Below are positions 1 to 12,600 of a DNA stretch of 64,000 bases, in pieces. The position numbers were made by a program, and so were the translations under genes. Origin of the DNA: Apostichopus japonicus (lineage: Eukaryota; Echinodermata; Holothuroidea; Aspidochirotida; Stichopodidae); assembly GCF_037975245.1 (NCBI RefSeq), contig NC_092579.1:7904001-7968000 (forward strand), in the 5' to 3' direction. The stretch's first letter is position 1, and each line of letters begins with the position of its first letter. The notes under the pieces are model-generated. The model did not search any database, was not told the origin of the DNA, and worked only from the letters and a program-made list of their open reading frames with translations.

Positions 1-1362
1 TCTAAAACCAGTTCCCCCGAAGTTCATAAACCAGGGGCAGATTTCAGACCCTCTTGCATGGGCGAAGATCAAAACCTAAAATTGAAACAAAAGAAATAGG
101 CTATGACAACAATTTACTGTTCCTTTGTTAGTAATGTTCACCTACAGGCAACTCCTGTGTTTAACTTGCTTTGTAGAAACATTGAAGACCATGAAATTAG
201 TCAGCTTTATGAATATTCATAATATAATGTAACAACATCTCCATCCATGCATGTAATATACAGTTATACTTTTAATAAAGCGAATGACCGCTTTTTGGCA
301 CAAACCAAAATAACGAGTAATACTAGTATGAACCTGCAAGGTTTAATGCACATAAAATATATCAGTAAAGAACTACAGAAGACAAGTTTGTCATTTCTGC
401 AAAATATTAAATATTTCTGATGTGAAAGGGAAGAAAAAATGGAAAATGTCTGATTAATAGCTTCTCCTGGCTACTTATATTCTTTATGAAGTGTAAACAT
501 ACATTAAATATGTTGTCTTAATTTTCTTCAGCTTCGTTGTGAACGTCTCACATCATTCTGTCGCAGCCACTAATTAAAAAGGAAGTTTTAAGGTCGGGTC
601 CTGTAATCTGAGACCAATAGACTCCATGTTGAACAATGGAAGCTAGGCTTGACTTGATGCGCATGAACAATACAATATTTGTGTCAGTTTTCATAGTATA
701 TATATATATGAATATATATATATATATACATGCACTCTAGGTTGAAAAGCCTTTAAAGAAAATCTGTTGTGCAAAGTACCACCAGCAAAAAAAGGAAAAA
801 AGAGCCATCAAGAGCCAGATCAATATCATTAACCCATTAAATGACTGGATCCCCAGGGATTGCTTAAAAAAAAGGAGAATAAATAAAGAGAAACAGGATC
901 TGTTTATGCTGTAATACTGCATATCTCTTACAGAGAAGACGATCGTTTTCTTTCTATTTAGCTTACTATCATTTGAGTTGGTAGCTTCACTTGATGATGA
1001 TTATGAATCAAATACAATGTGAATTTGAGCCAGGATTGCAAAAGAAGATTAAATTTTATGTGATTAATATATGCAGATAATTGGTGGGTTTGTAAGGCAT
1101 TTATTCCTACAAAAAGAAAAGAAAAAATGGAGAAGTGGAGGGGAAGGGAGAATCGAAAGGCACACATACTTCGCTCTCTTCACAATTTGAGATGGTACAA
1201 AATTTCATTTATGAAATTTATTACATTAAATGGAAGAATGGAAAAGTCAAAAATTACATTAATATGACATGTTTGAATATGCATAGAGATTAGCAATAAA
1301 CCTTTGGTAAAAAATGACAACTAACAGATGGTACTCAATCATTTGGATTGCAAGGACCAAGA
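1..1362. other. No gene recognised; downstream of GET4
   Basis: AT-rich sequence with only short, unconvincing ORFs and a small (TA)n tract near 700-730. It lies on the 3' side of the minus-strand gene GET4 and may be intergenic. I see no exon, RNA gene or mobile element here. Confidence 0.5.
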
Positions 1363-1845
1363 ACCATGGCAACAGTTAATAACAAACTAGCAGTTAAGAT
1401 GGTACAGTAGTTCCCATGGCAACAAAACACTACCAGAAGTAGCTGGCAGAGGTACCCATGGCAACAGTACACTACCAGAGGTAGCTGACAGAGGTACCCA
1501 TGGCAACAGTACAATACCAGTAGCAGCTGACAGAGGTACCCTTGGCAACAGTACACTACCAGTAGCAGCTAACAAAGAGGTACCTATGGCAACAAAACAC
1601 TACCAGTAGCAGCTAACAGCGGTACCCATGGCAACAGTACAATACCAGTAGCAACTGACAGAGGTACCCATGGCAACAGTACACTACCAGTAGCAGCTAA
1701 CAAAGAGGTACCTATGGCAACAGTACACTACCAGTAGCAGCTAACAAAGAGGTACCCATGGCAACAGTACACTACCAGTAGCAGCTGAGAAAGGTACCCA
1801 TATCAACAGTATACTGCAAGTAGCAGCTATCATGAGGTAAACATA
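1363..1845. repeat. Minisatellite, about 11 units of 42-44 bp
   Basis: Direct tandem repeats, each starting GGTACCCATGGCAAC and continuing through ACACTACCAGTAGCAGCT. Units differ by a few substitutions and a 2-bp length change. The short ORFs over it on the minus strand are repeat translations, not a gene. It lies about 1.8 kb beyond the GET4 stop codon. Confidence 0.9.
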
Positions 1846-3646
1846 GGAACTGTTGAGGCAAAATGCAGCTCAGCTTGGACCTGGGGGGAGTGTAATGAGT
1901 TCTGAATTTGTTATTCTAGACCAATAGCAATCTGCTTAAAAATGTATGGTGCGCCACCCCGGATTTTCCACAAGGACCAAGCCTTGACCCACCACATTCC
2001 CACCTCTCAGAATAGATGAAGAGAATGCAATCAGGTTAGCTTATACCATGGACTAGATGTTAAGAAAAAAGAAAAGGAGTAACTAAACCATCTCCATAGC
2101 AAGCTCCAAAACAAGATAAGCTATCCGATGATTTGAAAATTCTTGTGACCCATCCACAACTTTTACGTGACCTGTTTTGGTCTTGCCCATGTCTTATGGA
2201 CTATTGTTTGAGTACCTTGGCAAGCTGGGACCTTCTTCATCAGCGGTAAGTTTACATCCCCAGAATCATCCCACTATCATCTTCAAGTAATCACTGGTAC
2301 AGAAATTGCAAATTCAAATATGTTACTCAATCATCCCTACTTGCCAATTTGTCTTCACTTCTCGCAAATTACGTACTTCAGATCAAAGAAGCAATTATTC
2401 TTTGTTAGACAATGTCGATGCAGCATGATTCCTAAAGCTAAAATGAAATTCTGTTTATGTATCAGCTTTATTTGCATGTTTTCTATCGTTTTCATCTGGT
2501 CAGCTGATACAGTACACCCCATGTTTTGGACTGTACACAACTGGGCGATGCCTCGGTTGTGGACTTCCTCCTGTGGTTTAAGTTTCCCTTGCTAATGACT
2601 TGAATGATTTAAGTTGTATGTGATAATATAGGCTGTACGATATCTCTGATGGATGTAACTGATAAATTGCACACATGCTGTTTTCACAATAGAGCAAAGG
2701 TCCAACTATTGTATGAAAAAATGAGCAATCTCAATTTGGACTGTTCCATATTTCTTTTACACAAAATGAACTTTCCTGTTAGTACAGCTACTGTAATATA
2801 CACAACCTGAATAAAAGAAAAAACATAACAAAAAAACTATAATGAAACCATCTTTACAACATCGATGTATGTTCTCAAACTCTTTGTGAAAGACGAGGCA
2901 AACCAAGAAGTCAAGTTTCTTGAACAAAACTCAATAGTAATTAATAAAAGCACAACAAGTACAAAATGCAGTCCAGCTCTATTAAACACTATTTTACACT
3001 AGTTAGTTAACTTGGATTCGTACAGTCATGAATAACATTCAAGTCATGAAAAACATTCAAATTCGGTATATATGTGGAGTAAGCATCGGGAATAAAATAT
3101 TGGCAATAATTATAACGCGGAAAATAAGTTATCAGGAATTGGTAACCAAAAATACCACTCTTATTCTCTCCTTAGACATGCATGACAGATACGCCTTCAG
3201 AGAAGGCAGATGATGATTTAACATTAAAAAGATAATGTTAAATGATTAACATAAAAGTCCAATGAACCATGTATTGTCCCTCCCTAAGTTACTAACCACC
3301 TAAAGAAATCTTTCATATTTTGCACACGTAGCAGGAAATAGCAATTTGATTTCTGAAATGTCTTTCCAAGTTGTGCAAACTTTTCCAGATTCTCTCTCCA
3401 CCTCCACCTCTCTCTCTCTCTCTCTCAAATACAATACAAGTTTGAAAAGAAAAACAATAATTTACCCTTTAACATATAAATGGTTTACATTATAATTAAG
3501 TCAATGGCTTTAGTGACAGATCAATGAAATTTTTACATCAAGCCAATCTTCACCAGAAGGGAAAAGAAAAATTGTTCACTTTATATAACATTTTTGTCAA
3601 TATTCATATTTATAATAACTCTCTGGTAATGGTAGAATCCGTACAT
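1846..3646. other. GET4 downstream region, probable 3' UTR and flank
   Basis: No coding exon is visible. A minus-strand AATAAA is present at 2,467-2,472 and could be a distant polyadenylation signal, but nothing fixes the real transcript end. There is a short CT run near 3,411-3,425. Confidence 0.4.
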
Positions 3647-6600
3647 TTAATCCACCTCCTCGGTGGTCAGCGGAGAAGGCTCTTCTGGGCTCTCTTCCTC
3701 CACCCCCATGAAACTCCTCATCAGGGAACCTGCAAAAATCAAATGCGTTTTCAAGTTCTGTGAAATAATCCTAATGTTATTGTAGCATTTTCAGGTTTAT
3801 GAATTGAATTTCTCATACAAATACTGAAAAATAATATTCTTGTGTGTACAGAAAAAATTGCTATACATTACATTTTTGCCCATTTTGTGATATAGAAAAA
3901 AATGATTCTCCTAAATTGTTGTTTTTTCCCCCTGCAATATCATTTCAAATGGTTAAAAAACATAGTGTCTATTTCATGCGGGCTGTAACAGAATCACTCT
4001 GGCCGAGCCATTTTAATATATACTGTCATTTTAACCAAGATATCTGACCGCTTCATAGTGTATTTAGTCCCATTAAATTCAATACAGAATAGTACAAAAA
4101 TTCCAGATAATGTCTGTTTTCAATTGCCTAATTATGTCATTCCCTGATGTGATTTTATGCAGCCTAAAATAAAGAAAAGAGAAAGGCGTTTGCGGGCAAT
4201 CACTCGTTGTTTTAACGATGTATGACACCAGTATGACACCAGATTGTCATAATTTCAAAGGTGTAAATATACAGTTACTCACCAAGCATACCCGGTGGTC
4301 CATTGGGCTCTGGTGGCGGTGTCACGCCAAAGAACACTTGGCCGATTTTATCAAGGTACACATTGTACGAGGGATCCCTCTGAAGTGATGGATGGTAAAC
4401 TTCACATAGAACAGTAAACACTGTCAACTTACCCCTACCATGGACGATAAAAGGTGGAAAGAATTACAGTTCTCCGTCGAATCTCATCTCAAAAGTCATA
4501 AATTCATAATAATATTTGCTTTTTATATAGCGCTTTATACCAGCGATAGGTCACAAAGCGCTTTACAGAAGTTATATTACCCCTGGTCAATGATAACCTG
4601 TCCCAGGGGCAATCCCTCCAGTCGGCAGCAGTTATATACTGCGCCCAATGACAAGTTACCTCACAGGTACCTATTTAACCCCTGGGTGGAGAGAGGCAAG
4701 TGAGATAAAGCATCTTGCCCAAGGACACAATGTAATGAACTAGGCAGGAATTGAACCAGCAATCCTTGGATCACAAGTCCGACACCTTAGCCAATTGGCC
4801 ACCACACTCTACATTCATGAACTCCTATAAAGAGCCTCGAATTATCCGGTTTCAAAGGTTATGTAGAAAAGAAGTCTCTACTAAGCTGACCTAGCACTAA
4901 TGCTAAATAAGAGGAGCAGTTTGATGTTAATGAAAGCTGGTTCCAATCATCCATTTGTCATATATATATACCGGTTACAAATGTGAAGAGAATATTTTTG
5001 TCACAGATATAAGTGACTTCTATTATTCATTCCCATATTTATATAACTTTAAACTAGCTTGTTAGCAAACTCCTCACACTTTAGGCATGGTATAACGATA
5101 CACTTGGTTTATGCAACCTAAATGCAGCATCAAAAAGTACAGTACTGATTTCGCTTAACTCCCGTTAAAATTCGTTGAAAGAAAAATAACCGAAATTCTT
5201 CGTTTTTCACCGAAATTCCCCGATTTTTATCGATTTTTATCGTTTTTTATCGAATTTTATCGATTGGTTATCTCAGTCATTTCCTTCGTGGAATTTTCAA
5301 CGGTACGTTGAAATTCTTTTTTAAACGAAATAGAAGGTCAATTTGTGGTTACGCGAAACGTCGGAAAACGCGTAACTTCGTTTATTAATATCAGTTAGAC
5401 TTTGGTTCAGTCGTTTGAAAGAGGGAATATTTTCAAAAGCATTCTCATGCTTATATGAGTAGTAACACTCAAAGAAACGTGTAATTTAACTGACGGAGGA
5501 CGTTTTCTGACTGTGAACCCCAAACACAGTAACATAAGTCTTAACTTCGCCAGGCCGTTAGAGAGGTTGCAGTCAAAGCTATGTACCACGAGGCACCCTT
5601 CCAAATAAGTTGAAGTTCTGTTTAACCATTTAAATAACAGTGAATGGACATATAAACTTGGTTTACTTGCAGATTACGAAAAATAGTTATTTCTAAGAGA
5701 TGTAAATTTGGTTTTTTATGAGAGTTGAAGTATGAAACTTTGTTTCCGAGCGAAAACATGTTACTTGAAGCAAAATAAAGATGCCCCGCCCATTCTGCGA
5801 GGACGCTTCCATTTTTCAAAAAGGCGTTTTCTCTTTTTATTTTTTCTATTTTGTTTACATTTTAAACATGAAAATTATTTAAAAATATGTGAAGAACTTA
5901 GTAATGTACTGCAAACTATCTATAAAAAAACAGAAAAACGATGTTTTAGGCATGAATAATGTGTTCAATATAACTAAAGTAGTAGGCCAATAGTCATAAG
6001 CTCATGAAAGTGTCGTCAATTCGTTTTCCCAGTTAATATGTGTGACATATATCACCCGTGTACATCGATCAATGGCATGTTGAAATCCCGTGTGAAAATA
6101 TGTTGACCCCAAAAGACGCAAATGGTCGTTCTAGAAAGTACCGTCATAACATTAACAACACAAGGCCAGTTTGCTCTCTCAGGTCTGCACGTGTACAGCC
6201 ATTTTTTCACACATGGTATTATGCTGTGCATGCATTGCGGGCGGGATTGCGGCAAACATAAAAGAAAATGAATGAAAATGAAAAACTTACGATATTTTTC
6301 ACAAATATTGATGCTTAGATAAGTGCTTCCTCACAATCAACGAGCCGCCTTAAAATTTGCTCCGCTTACGTAAAACTTCTATATATATAGCACATGGAAA
6401 AACCCGAGATTTTACACACATAATTCCCACTGACATTGGTCACAGAACATAAGTAGGTCATTGAACTCTGCCCAAGTTCATCGCACCATGGGAACAACAC
6501 AACACATTGAACATGATGTTACATCTCCCGCCATCTGGACGCCGAGTGTAAATTTTGATGTTATATGCAAATTATGAATGGTACTGCGCAGCGCGATTAA

Positions 6601-9600
6601 AACTTAACCTATTGCGACACAAATTTTGGCTGTTGTTGAATTAACTTTTGTATCAAATGTAAGGTACTGTATCATGTATGTGACACAAGAGAAAGAAAAT
6701 GAAATCTGAGGCTGCTCAAACCAGTTTCAACTTGATTTTTACAACCCATCGCACAACACGTGCGTGCGTAATTTGTTTTCTTAACATGACTTTTAATAAG
6801 TAAGCAGGAAAGGTGGGTAAGTTTACTAATTTAGGCGAGTTTTTGTTAAAAATCTTGTGATAGATAGACAAATATATTGTTTTTTTCTTCAAAAGTTACG
6901 ATGTTGCCGAAGGCCGAGTGATATAAATTCAGTGATCTGAACTTCTGAACACCACGAATACTGATCATGTGTGTTATTCTTTTCAGCAATTATTACACGA
7001 AAGGTTCGCAATATTATTGGGCCTAATTAGTAATTAACATACATTGATCGAGTGTCTTGTTGCCTGAATTGCTACCTGCTGGGAAAAAAAACCTTAATTA
7101 TTGTACTCATTATGTCCTATTTTCATTAAAAGTCGAGTGACCGTGCGTCGAAAAAAACCGCGATCGGGAAACGGCGTTTAAACGTTAAACCGACCGGCAG
7201 GCGATACGGTGAAACGGTTAGCGAAATATCTGTTGGGTCACACCCTTACTTAAACACACACAAAAACGACCTTATTGAATGAAAATATACTAAAAACCAT
7301 ATCGCAAAAACACAAAATCGCTTATAACTCGAAAACGGAAGGAGATATCGACTTTTGTCGGCTGTAGAGGGATTTCCTAAACCGAATTTTGATGCGCTCT
7401 ATCCACCTGTGTCATTTATGAGCTTCTCTGACGTAAGCTGCAGTACGTAATTTCTCTATACCAGTTCCGCGAAATTTATTTACTGTACGCAATAAGCATC
7501 GTTCGCTATGTTTTTTTTCACAACGAATATTCAAAGTTGTGCTCCACACGCTTCACAGATGTTGTTTTATGTCGTTCATTTTCAATTCTACTTTAAAATT
7601 ACCTTTTTCGAACGATGCATTGCATGCTTTATTAAACATTCCTGATTAGTAAAACCGTAAGGAAGGATATTCAAATATGTATTATTTTCATTTGATATGA
7701 TTTTATGAGCTGTTCCACTTGAAAAACGATGATAAAACCGAAAAACAAAAACATTTACTTCTCATGTGACGCATACCGGGAGACTCATAAAAACTCCCCC
7801 TTCTCATTAAATTAAATGTACATGCCGTCAGGCCAGTTGAAAGCCGTCAGGCTAGTTGAAAGCCCTCCCTACTAATGTTTGATCAGCTCTTCCCAATATA
7901 CAATACTCAAATAAGCAATGAAAATATATTCATTTTCCACAGATTTCTACCCAACGTGGGCCCCAAGTCACTGCTTTATTTTCTTAGTAGTCATGGATAC
8001 AATTGTTTGCAACTCTCTTGCTGGCCAGGTGTTTCAAGTTTTATTAATAGCACGACTTCTGATTGGTTCATTCAAGATAAACTTTCTATCCCTGCTGGAT
8101 TGTTCTACTTATAATATGAATGAATATTTGGTTTTCAGGTAACATCCATTCCATTACGAACAGTAGGGGTAAAATAATGTTTGCTTCTAGAGGCAGCCAG
8201 CCAAAGGTTCAGATAAATACTATGCTAATTAACAGATGGTAGGCGTGAATTTGACGAAGCCAGGTTTATGATTGGACTAAGCCTCTCAAAAAAAGTTTGG
8301 TGGTGGGGATATCCAGGGTAGGGAATACACATGTTAGCAGCAAACTGCAGGTGGCCCAGACCCAGGCTGCGACCTAAATACCAGGGCAGTCCATCTGCAT
8401 TCGCGGGCAACTTACAGTAACGGGTTAGGGGGAAAATAACAGGATGTTTTTTATTTTTGCGTGCATTGAAGCTGGGGGAGATTTTTTGTACGGAATGCGC
8501 TCTCAGAAAAGTTTGTTTAGTGAGTGATGTTCTGTAGTAAACGGTACTGTAGTACGTCAAGTAACACAGGAATTTATTGGAAATAAAGATCTCTTTGATA
8601 TCCAGCTACGACTGTTTCATTGTGGATATTTTTTTTTTATTTCTAGTTTTTCTGACGCTGCGTTCCTTGGTGAGCTAACCTAAACTTATCTTAGTTTAAT
8701 ACTAGCCTATAACTTAAGAGTCGTAGAATGTGCTTATTACGATCGATCAAGACTAGTTTTTATTATCCTAGCCAAATCATTTTTCAAACACCTAGTAAAG
8801 AACTTACTCTATCTACAATCAAACTTTTGTAACATTTGTAATATTCCTCTACAACTTCTGGTAGAGTCTGAAAACGGCTGTAGTTAAACTAAGGATTCAA
8901 CGCAAGTCACAACCTTGATATGTCTAGAATTGCCTTTGCGGTTTTTGATCGCGATAACTTTCGTGGAATTTTCGTTGAAACTTCGTTGACAACCCGTGCC
9001 CGCAGTAGTCTAAATCTTGTCAACGAAATTATTCGTTTTTAACCGATTTTCAACTTTTTTTATCGATTTTTAACGTTTTTTATCAATCGTTGATTTTTTT
9101 CAACGGGAGTTAAGCGAAATCAGTACTGTATGTTTGTAACCATCACAAGAAACAAAAAGCAAATAAGAAATACATCATAATTCTTTTCAGAAGCCCCTGA
9201 GGTACTTCACTGCAACGACAGGAGAGGGGACATTTTGATCAATTTCTTCTTCCATCATCTGTCGACATTCATGTGGGGTCAGTCACTCAGTCCACAGAAA
9301 ATGATGTGGGTTTCTTTACTCCGCTTATTTACAAACATTTAGGAAAAAAGTTTGGGTTTCGCTATCGAACTTAAAGTGAATAGCAAAGACAAAGCCACAA
9401 GCTGGACTTACGAGTCAACAGCAATGAGAAGGAGCCACAAGAAGTTGAGAAGAGGCAACACAAAGGGAGGACCGCTCATGATGGCAGGATGGTTAGCTGT
9501 GTAAGCATAGAACGTCACTGAAGCTGTGCTTTTGTTGTTGAAACAAAGAAACCTGCAGGCAAAATAAGAGGTATTCGAGGAGATGGTCTAGGATGTACCC

Positions 9601-12600
9601 TTTTGCATATTTAACAGAATTGCCATCCTAAAATGGTTATACAATACAAATGTCTTTAAGGCTGACTTTTTCTTAGTCCTGAAACATATAAAAAGGGTCG
9701 TGACTTTTCTGCAAGTGTAGTAAGTGAATTGACATTCCTGATAGCATGTTTAACCGAGGAGACATAAATTATCACGGTTAAGGGAATATTTAGAAATGTA
9801 TTCGGCCCACGGTAGGCATTTCCAAAAGTATCAAACTTCAAGCGCAAATCGAACAAGTGGATTACAAAAGGAGAGTTAAGCCCTGTGAAGATATGTGAGA
9901 TGAGGACATGTTCACGGATCAGCTAAAGTGATCCACTTCCTAGAAAAATTAAGGACATCTGGAAAATATATAATCTTCCCTTTGAACCACATCTAGAGTT
10001 AGGAACAAGGTATTTAATAATAATAGTAACAATAATAAGACATAGTCATATATAGCCCAGAATCCAACCTCAATGGGTTTTACAAAGCAGTTTGCAGTTG
10101 CCAAGGGTATGACCAGAGTAGCTGGAATATTCTCTCCTTCTCTGCCACATTGATGCCTGTCACCAATACCTTATATTCCAAACAAGGGGGGAATGGGAGG
10201 GCGAGGGCGAGGTGGGAAGGGGAGGGGGGGAATTTTGATAAAATCTCCAGGCTGTTACTCAGTATTCCTACGTGGAGGGAGAGCTTCAATTGAGTGCTAT
10301 CGACAGGAGCTCTGCAAAACATGTACCAACTTTAACTCAAGCATTTTTGCCAACTTTAGTATAACTTTTCGGTGCTGTTACCATCGCTGTAACCGACTAA
10401 CTTACTGCAGTACTGTTTGTGCAACAAACAGGTCCACTTCGCTGGGAAGGCCCCTCTGTGTGTGACTCTCTACTAACATAGCACCACAACTATCTCCATC
10501 ATTAGACCTTAAAAGATGATGAGTGGCTCCACTAAAATTCTTCTCTGTAGATAAAAAAAAAAAAAAAGTTTTCCAACACTTAATTTTCATGGCAGCCAAA
10601 TTTTCAATATCTTGCAAACAAATATGTAATCTTGTAATACAATGTAAATTAATAAATGAATTAATAAGTGATACATTCTACTACAGTAATCACTCAGCCC
10701 ATAGTTCTGTCATGCCAGCCATGCCTGGCTTATATGTGACCAAAATTATAAAAATTATATGTGACCAAAATTAACTCTGATTTAAGAAAACCCGATTATA
10801 ACCAAACTTTGCACTTTTCTTGAATGATTGTGAAGGAAACCTGATCAGAATCGAGTTATAAAGTGCTTTCCAATTGTTTAATGAAGTATCAATGATCTCA
10901 TGATAATACCCCTGCCTTATGACTTGTTCATCCTTGGGGGATGCCACTTCTAAAGAATACTGAAATCCAAAAGATTTACAGTTTTACAGGGTATTACACC
11001 TCTCAATTTGAAACTATTCTACTTTCAGGAATGTGCTTTATGTTAACATAGCTCACTACAAAAGTTTCAACTTGCAAAATAGAATGTATTCTTCTGGGAT
11101 GTGACCACTTTAGTGTACTTTCCTCTGAGCTATGTTATGTTAACATTGACATCAAACATTTGTGATTAGAATTGATCAATCCCATGGCATTTATCGTGCA
11201 ATTCATACTAGGAGTAATTCGTGTTAACAATTATTTAGCATCCAAAGTCAGTGGGAACTACAATACAGAACTCCACACGCAAATGGACAATGATGATTTC
11301 GCCCTAAGTTTCTCGAAGTGGTTTTTTATTCTGAATCATATCTCCTAAAGCACATTATTATAAGTAATGTAGGCCCTTCAATTCTGTGATCAGTTATTTT
11401 TGTAGGGATGATGAAAAGTCCTTAAAAATTACTGTGAGTCCAAAACAAAAAGTTACATCCATCATACGAAAAGAAAAGGAAAAAGCTTGAATACTTTCTA
11501 TCGTGCAAGTTTTAACCAGAAAATGCCCAGTGATGCTCAATCAAAATGATGTAGTACTGTACACATGAAGAACCCAATTCCCTGATAAAATCAGCTGAAA
11601 ACTGTTCTCCTTACCTTTCCAGAGCACGATTCCTACGTGTCGATGAATTTCTGAGATGTAAGTTTGGGGTGGTTTCATCTGTTGGGCCCATCTGAGTGAA
11701 TTTGCTATGAATGTTTGCCTTTCAGGAATTTGTTGAGGGATAAGCTGAAAGAGTTTGGCGACCTTTTCTGCAGCAATAGAAGAAGGAGATAATCATGACG
11801 ATGACGATCGATGGTGATGGTAAGTGAGCACATGATGCAGGCGAGATAAAGTGTAACAAGAACAACAAAGAATCAAAGATCATCAGTTGCTGTGTAAGAG
11901 GTAATAATAATAATATTTGCTTTTCACATAGCGCTTTAACCAGCGATAGGTCTCAAAGCGCTTTACAGACGTTATATTAACCCTGGTCAATGACAACCTG
12001 TCCCAGAGACAATCCTCCGGTCATCAGCAGCTATATACTGCACCCAATGACAAGTTACCTCACATGTACCCATTTTACCCCTGGGTGGAGAGAAGCAAGT
12101 TGCCCAAGGACACAACTTAATGAACTAGGCAGGAATCGAACCAGCAATCCTTGGATCACGAGTCCGACGCCTTAGCCAATTGGCCACCACACTCTCCCAA
12201 TACCCTAATGTTACCACGTCAACAGTAGGACGTAACACTAGGCTACAGCTAGGCTGCTTCCCACATAATCTATTTTGTTCTGCAGTCTAACACGAGTGGC
12301 ATTGCAAGTCTGCTGAAATAATCCCTATCATTTGGCATTGATCGATCATAGCTGAGCTGGATTTTACAGCTGTCCTAGCTTCATTTTTTGTTACACAGTG
12401 CCTAACTAGTAAATACCCTAACCAGTATGCAACAAGTGAGCATGCTTACATATTGTGGCACAGCCATAGTCTACACCAATTGATATCAAGCAAAATGGAA
12501 TTAGGCATGACTGTTGAAGTTAAAAGTTATTTTGGACTGAAGTTGAGATGAAAATGTGGCTCAGCTAAAGTAATCTTATACTGTCTGAATAAAAACAATT

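Noticed and set aside
8225-8560. 111-codon minus-strand ORF within the 4-kb element as a transposase
   Set aside because: No transposase motif or recognisable domain, and too short.
9181-9300. Possible extra minus-strand GET4 exon with a short ORF starting [10 protein letters not shown]
   Set aside because: Exons 6 and 7 join exactly in phase and match the family without it; the segment has no GET4 similarity and overlaps no needed sequence.
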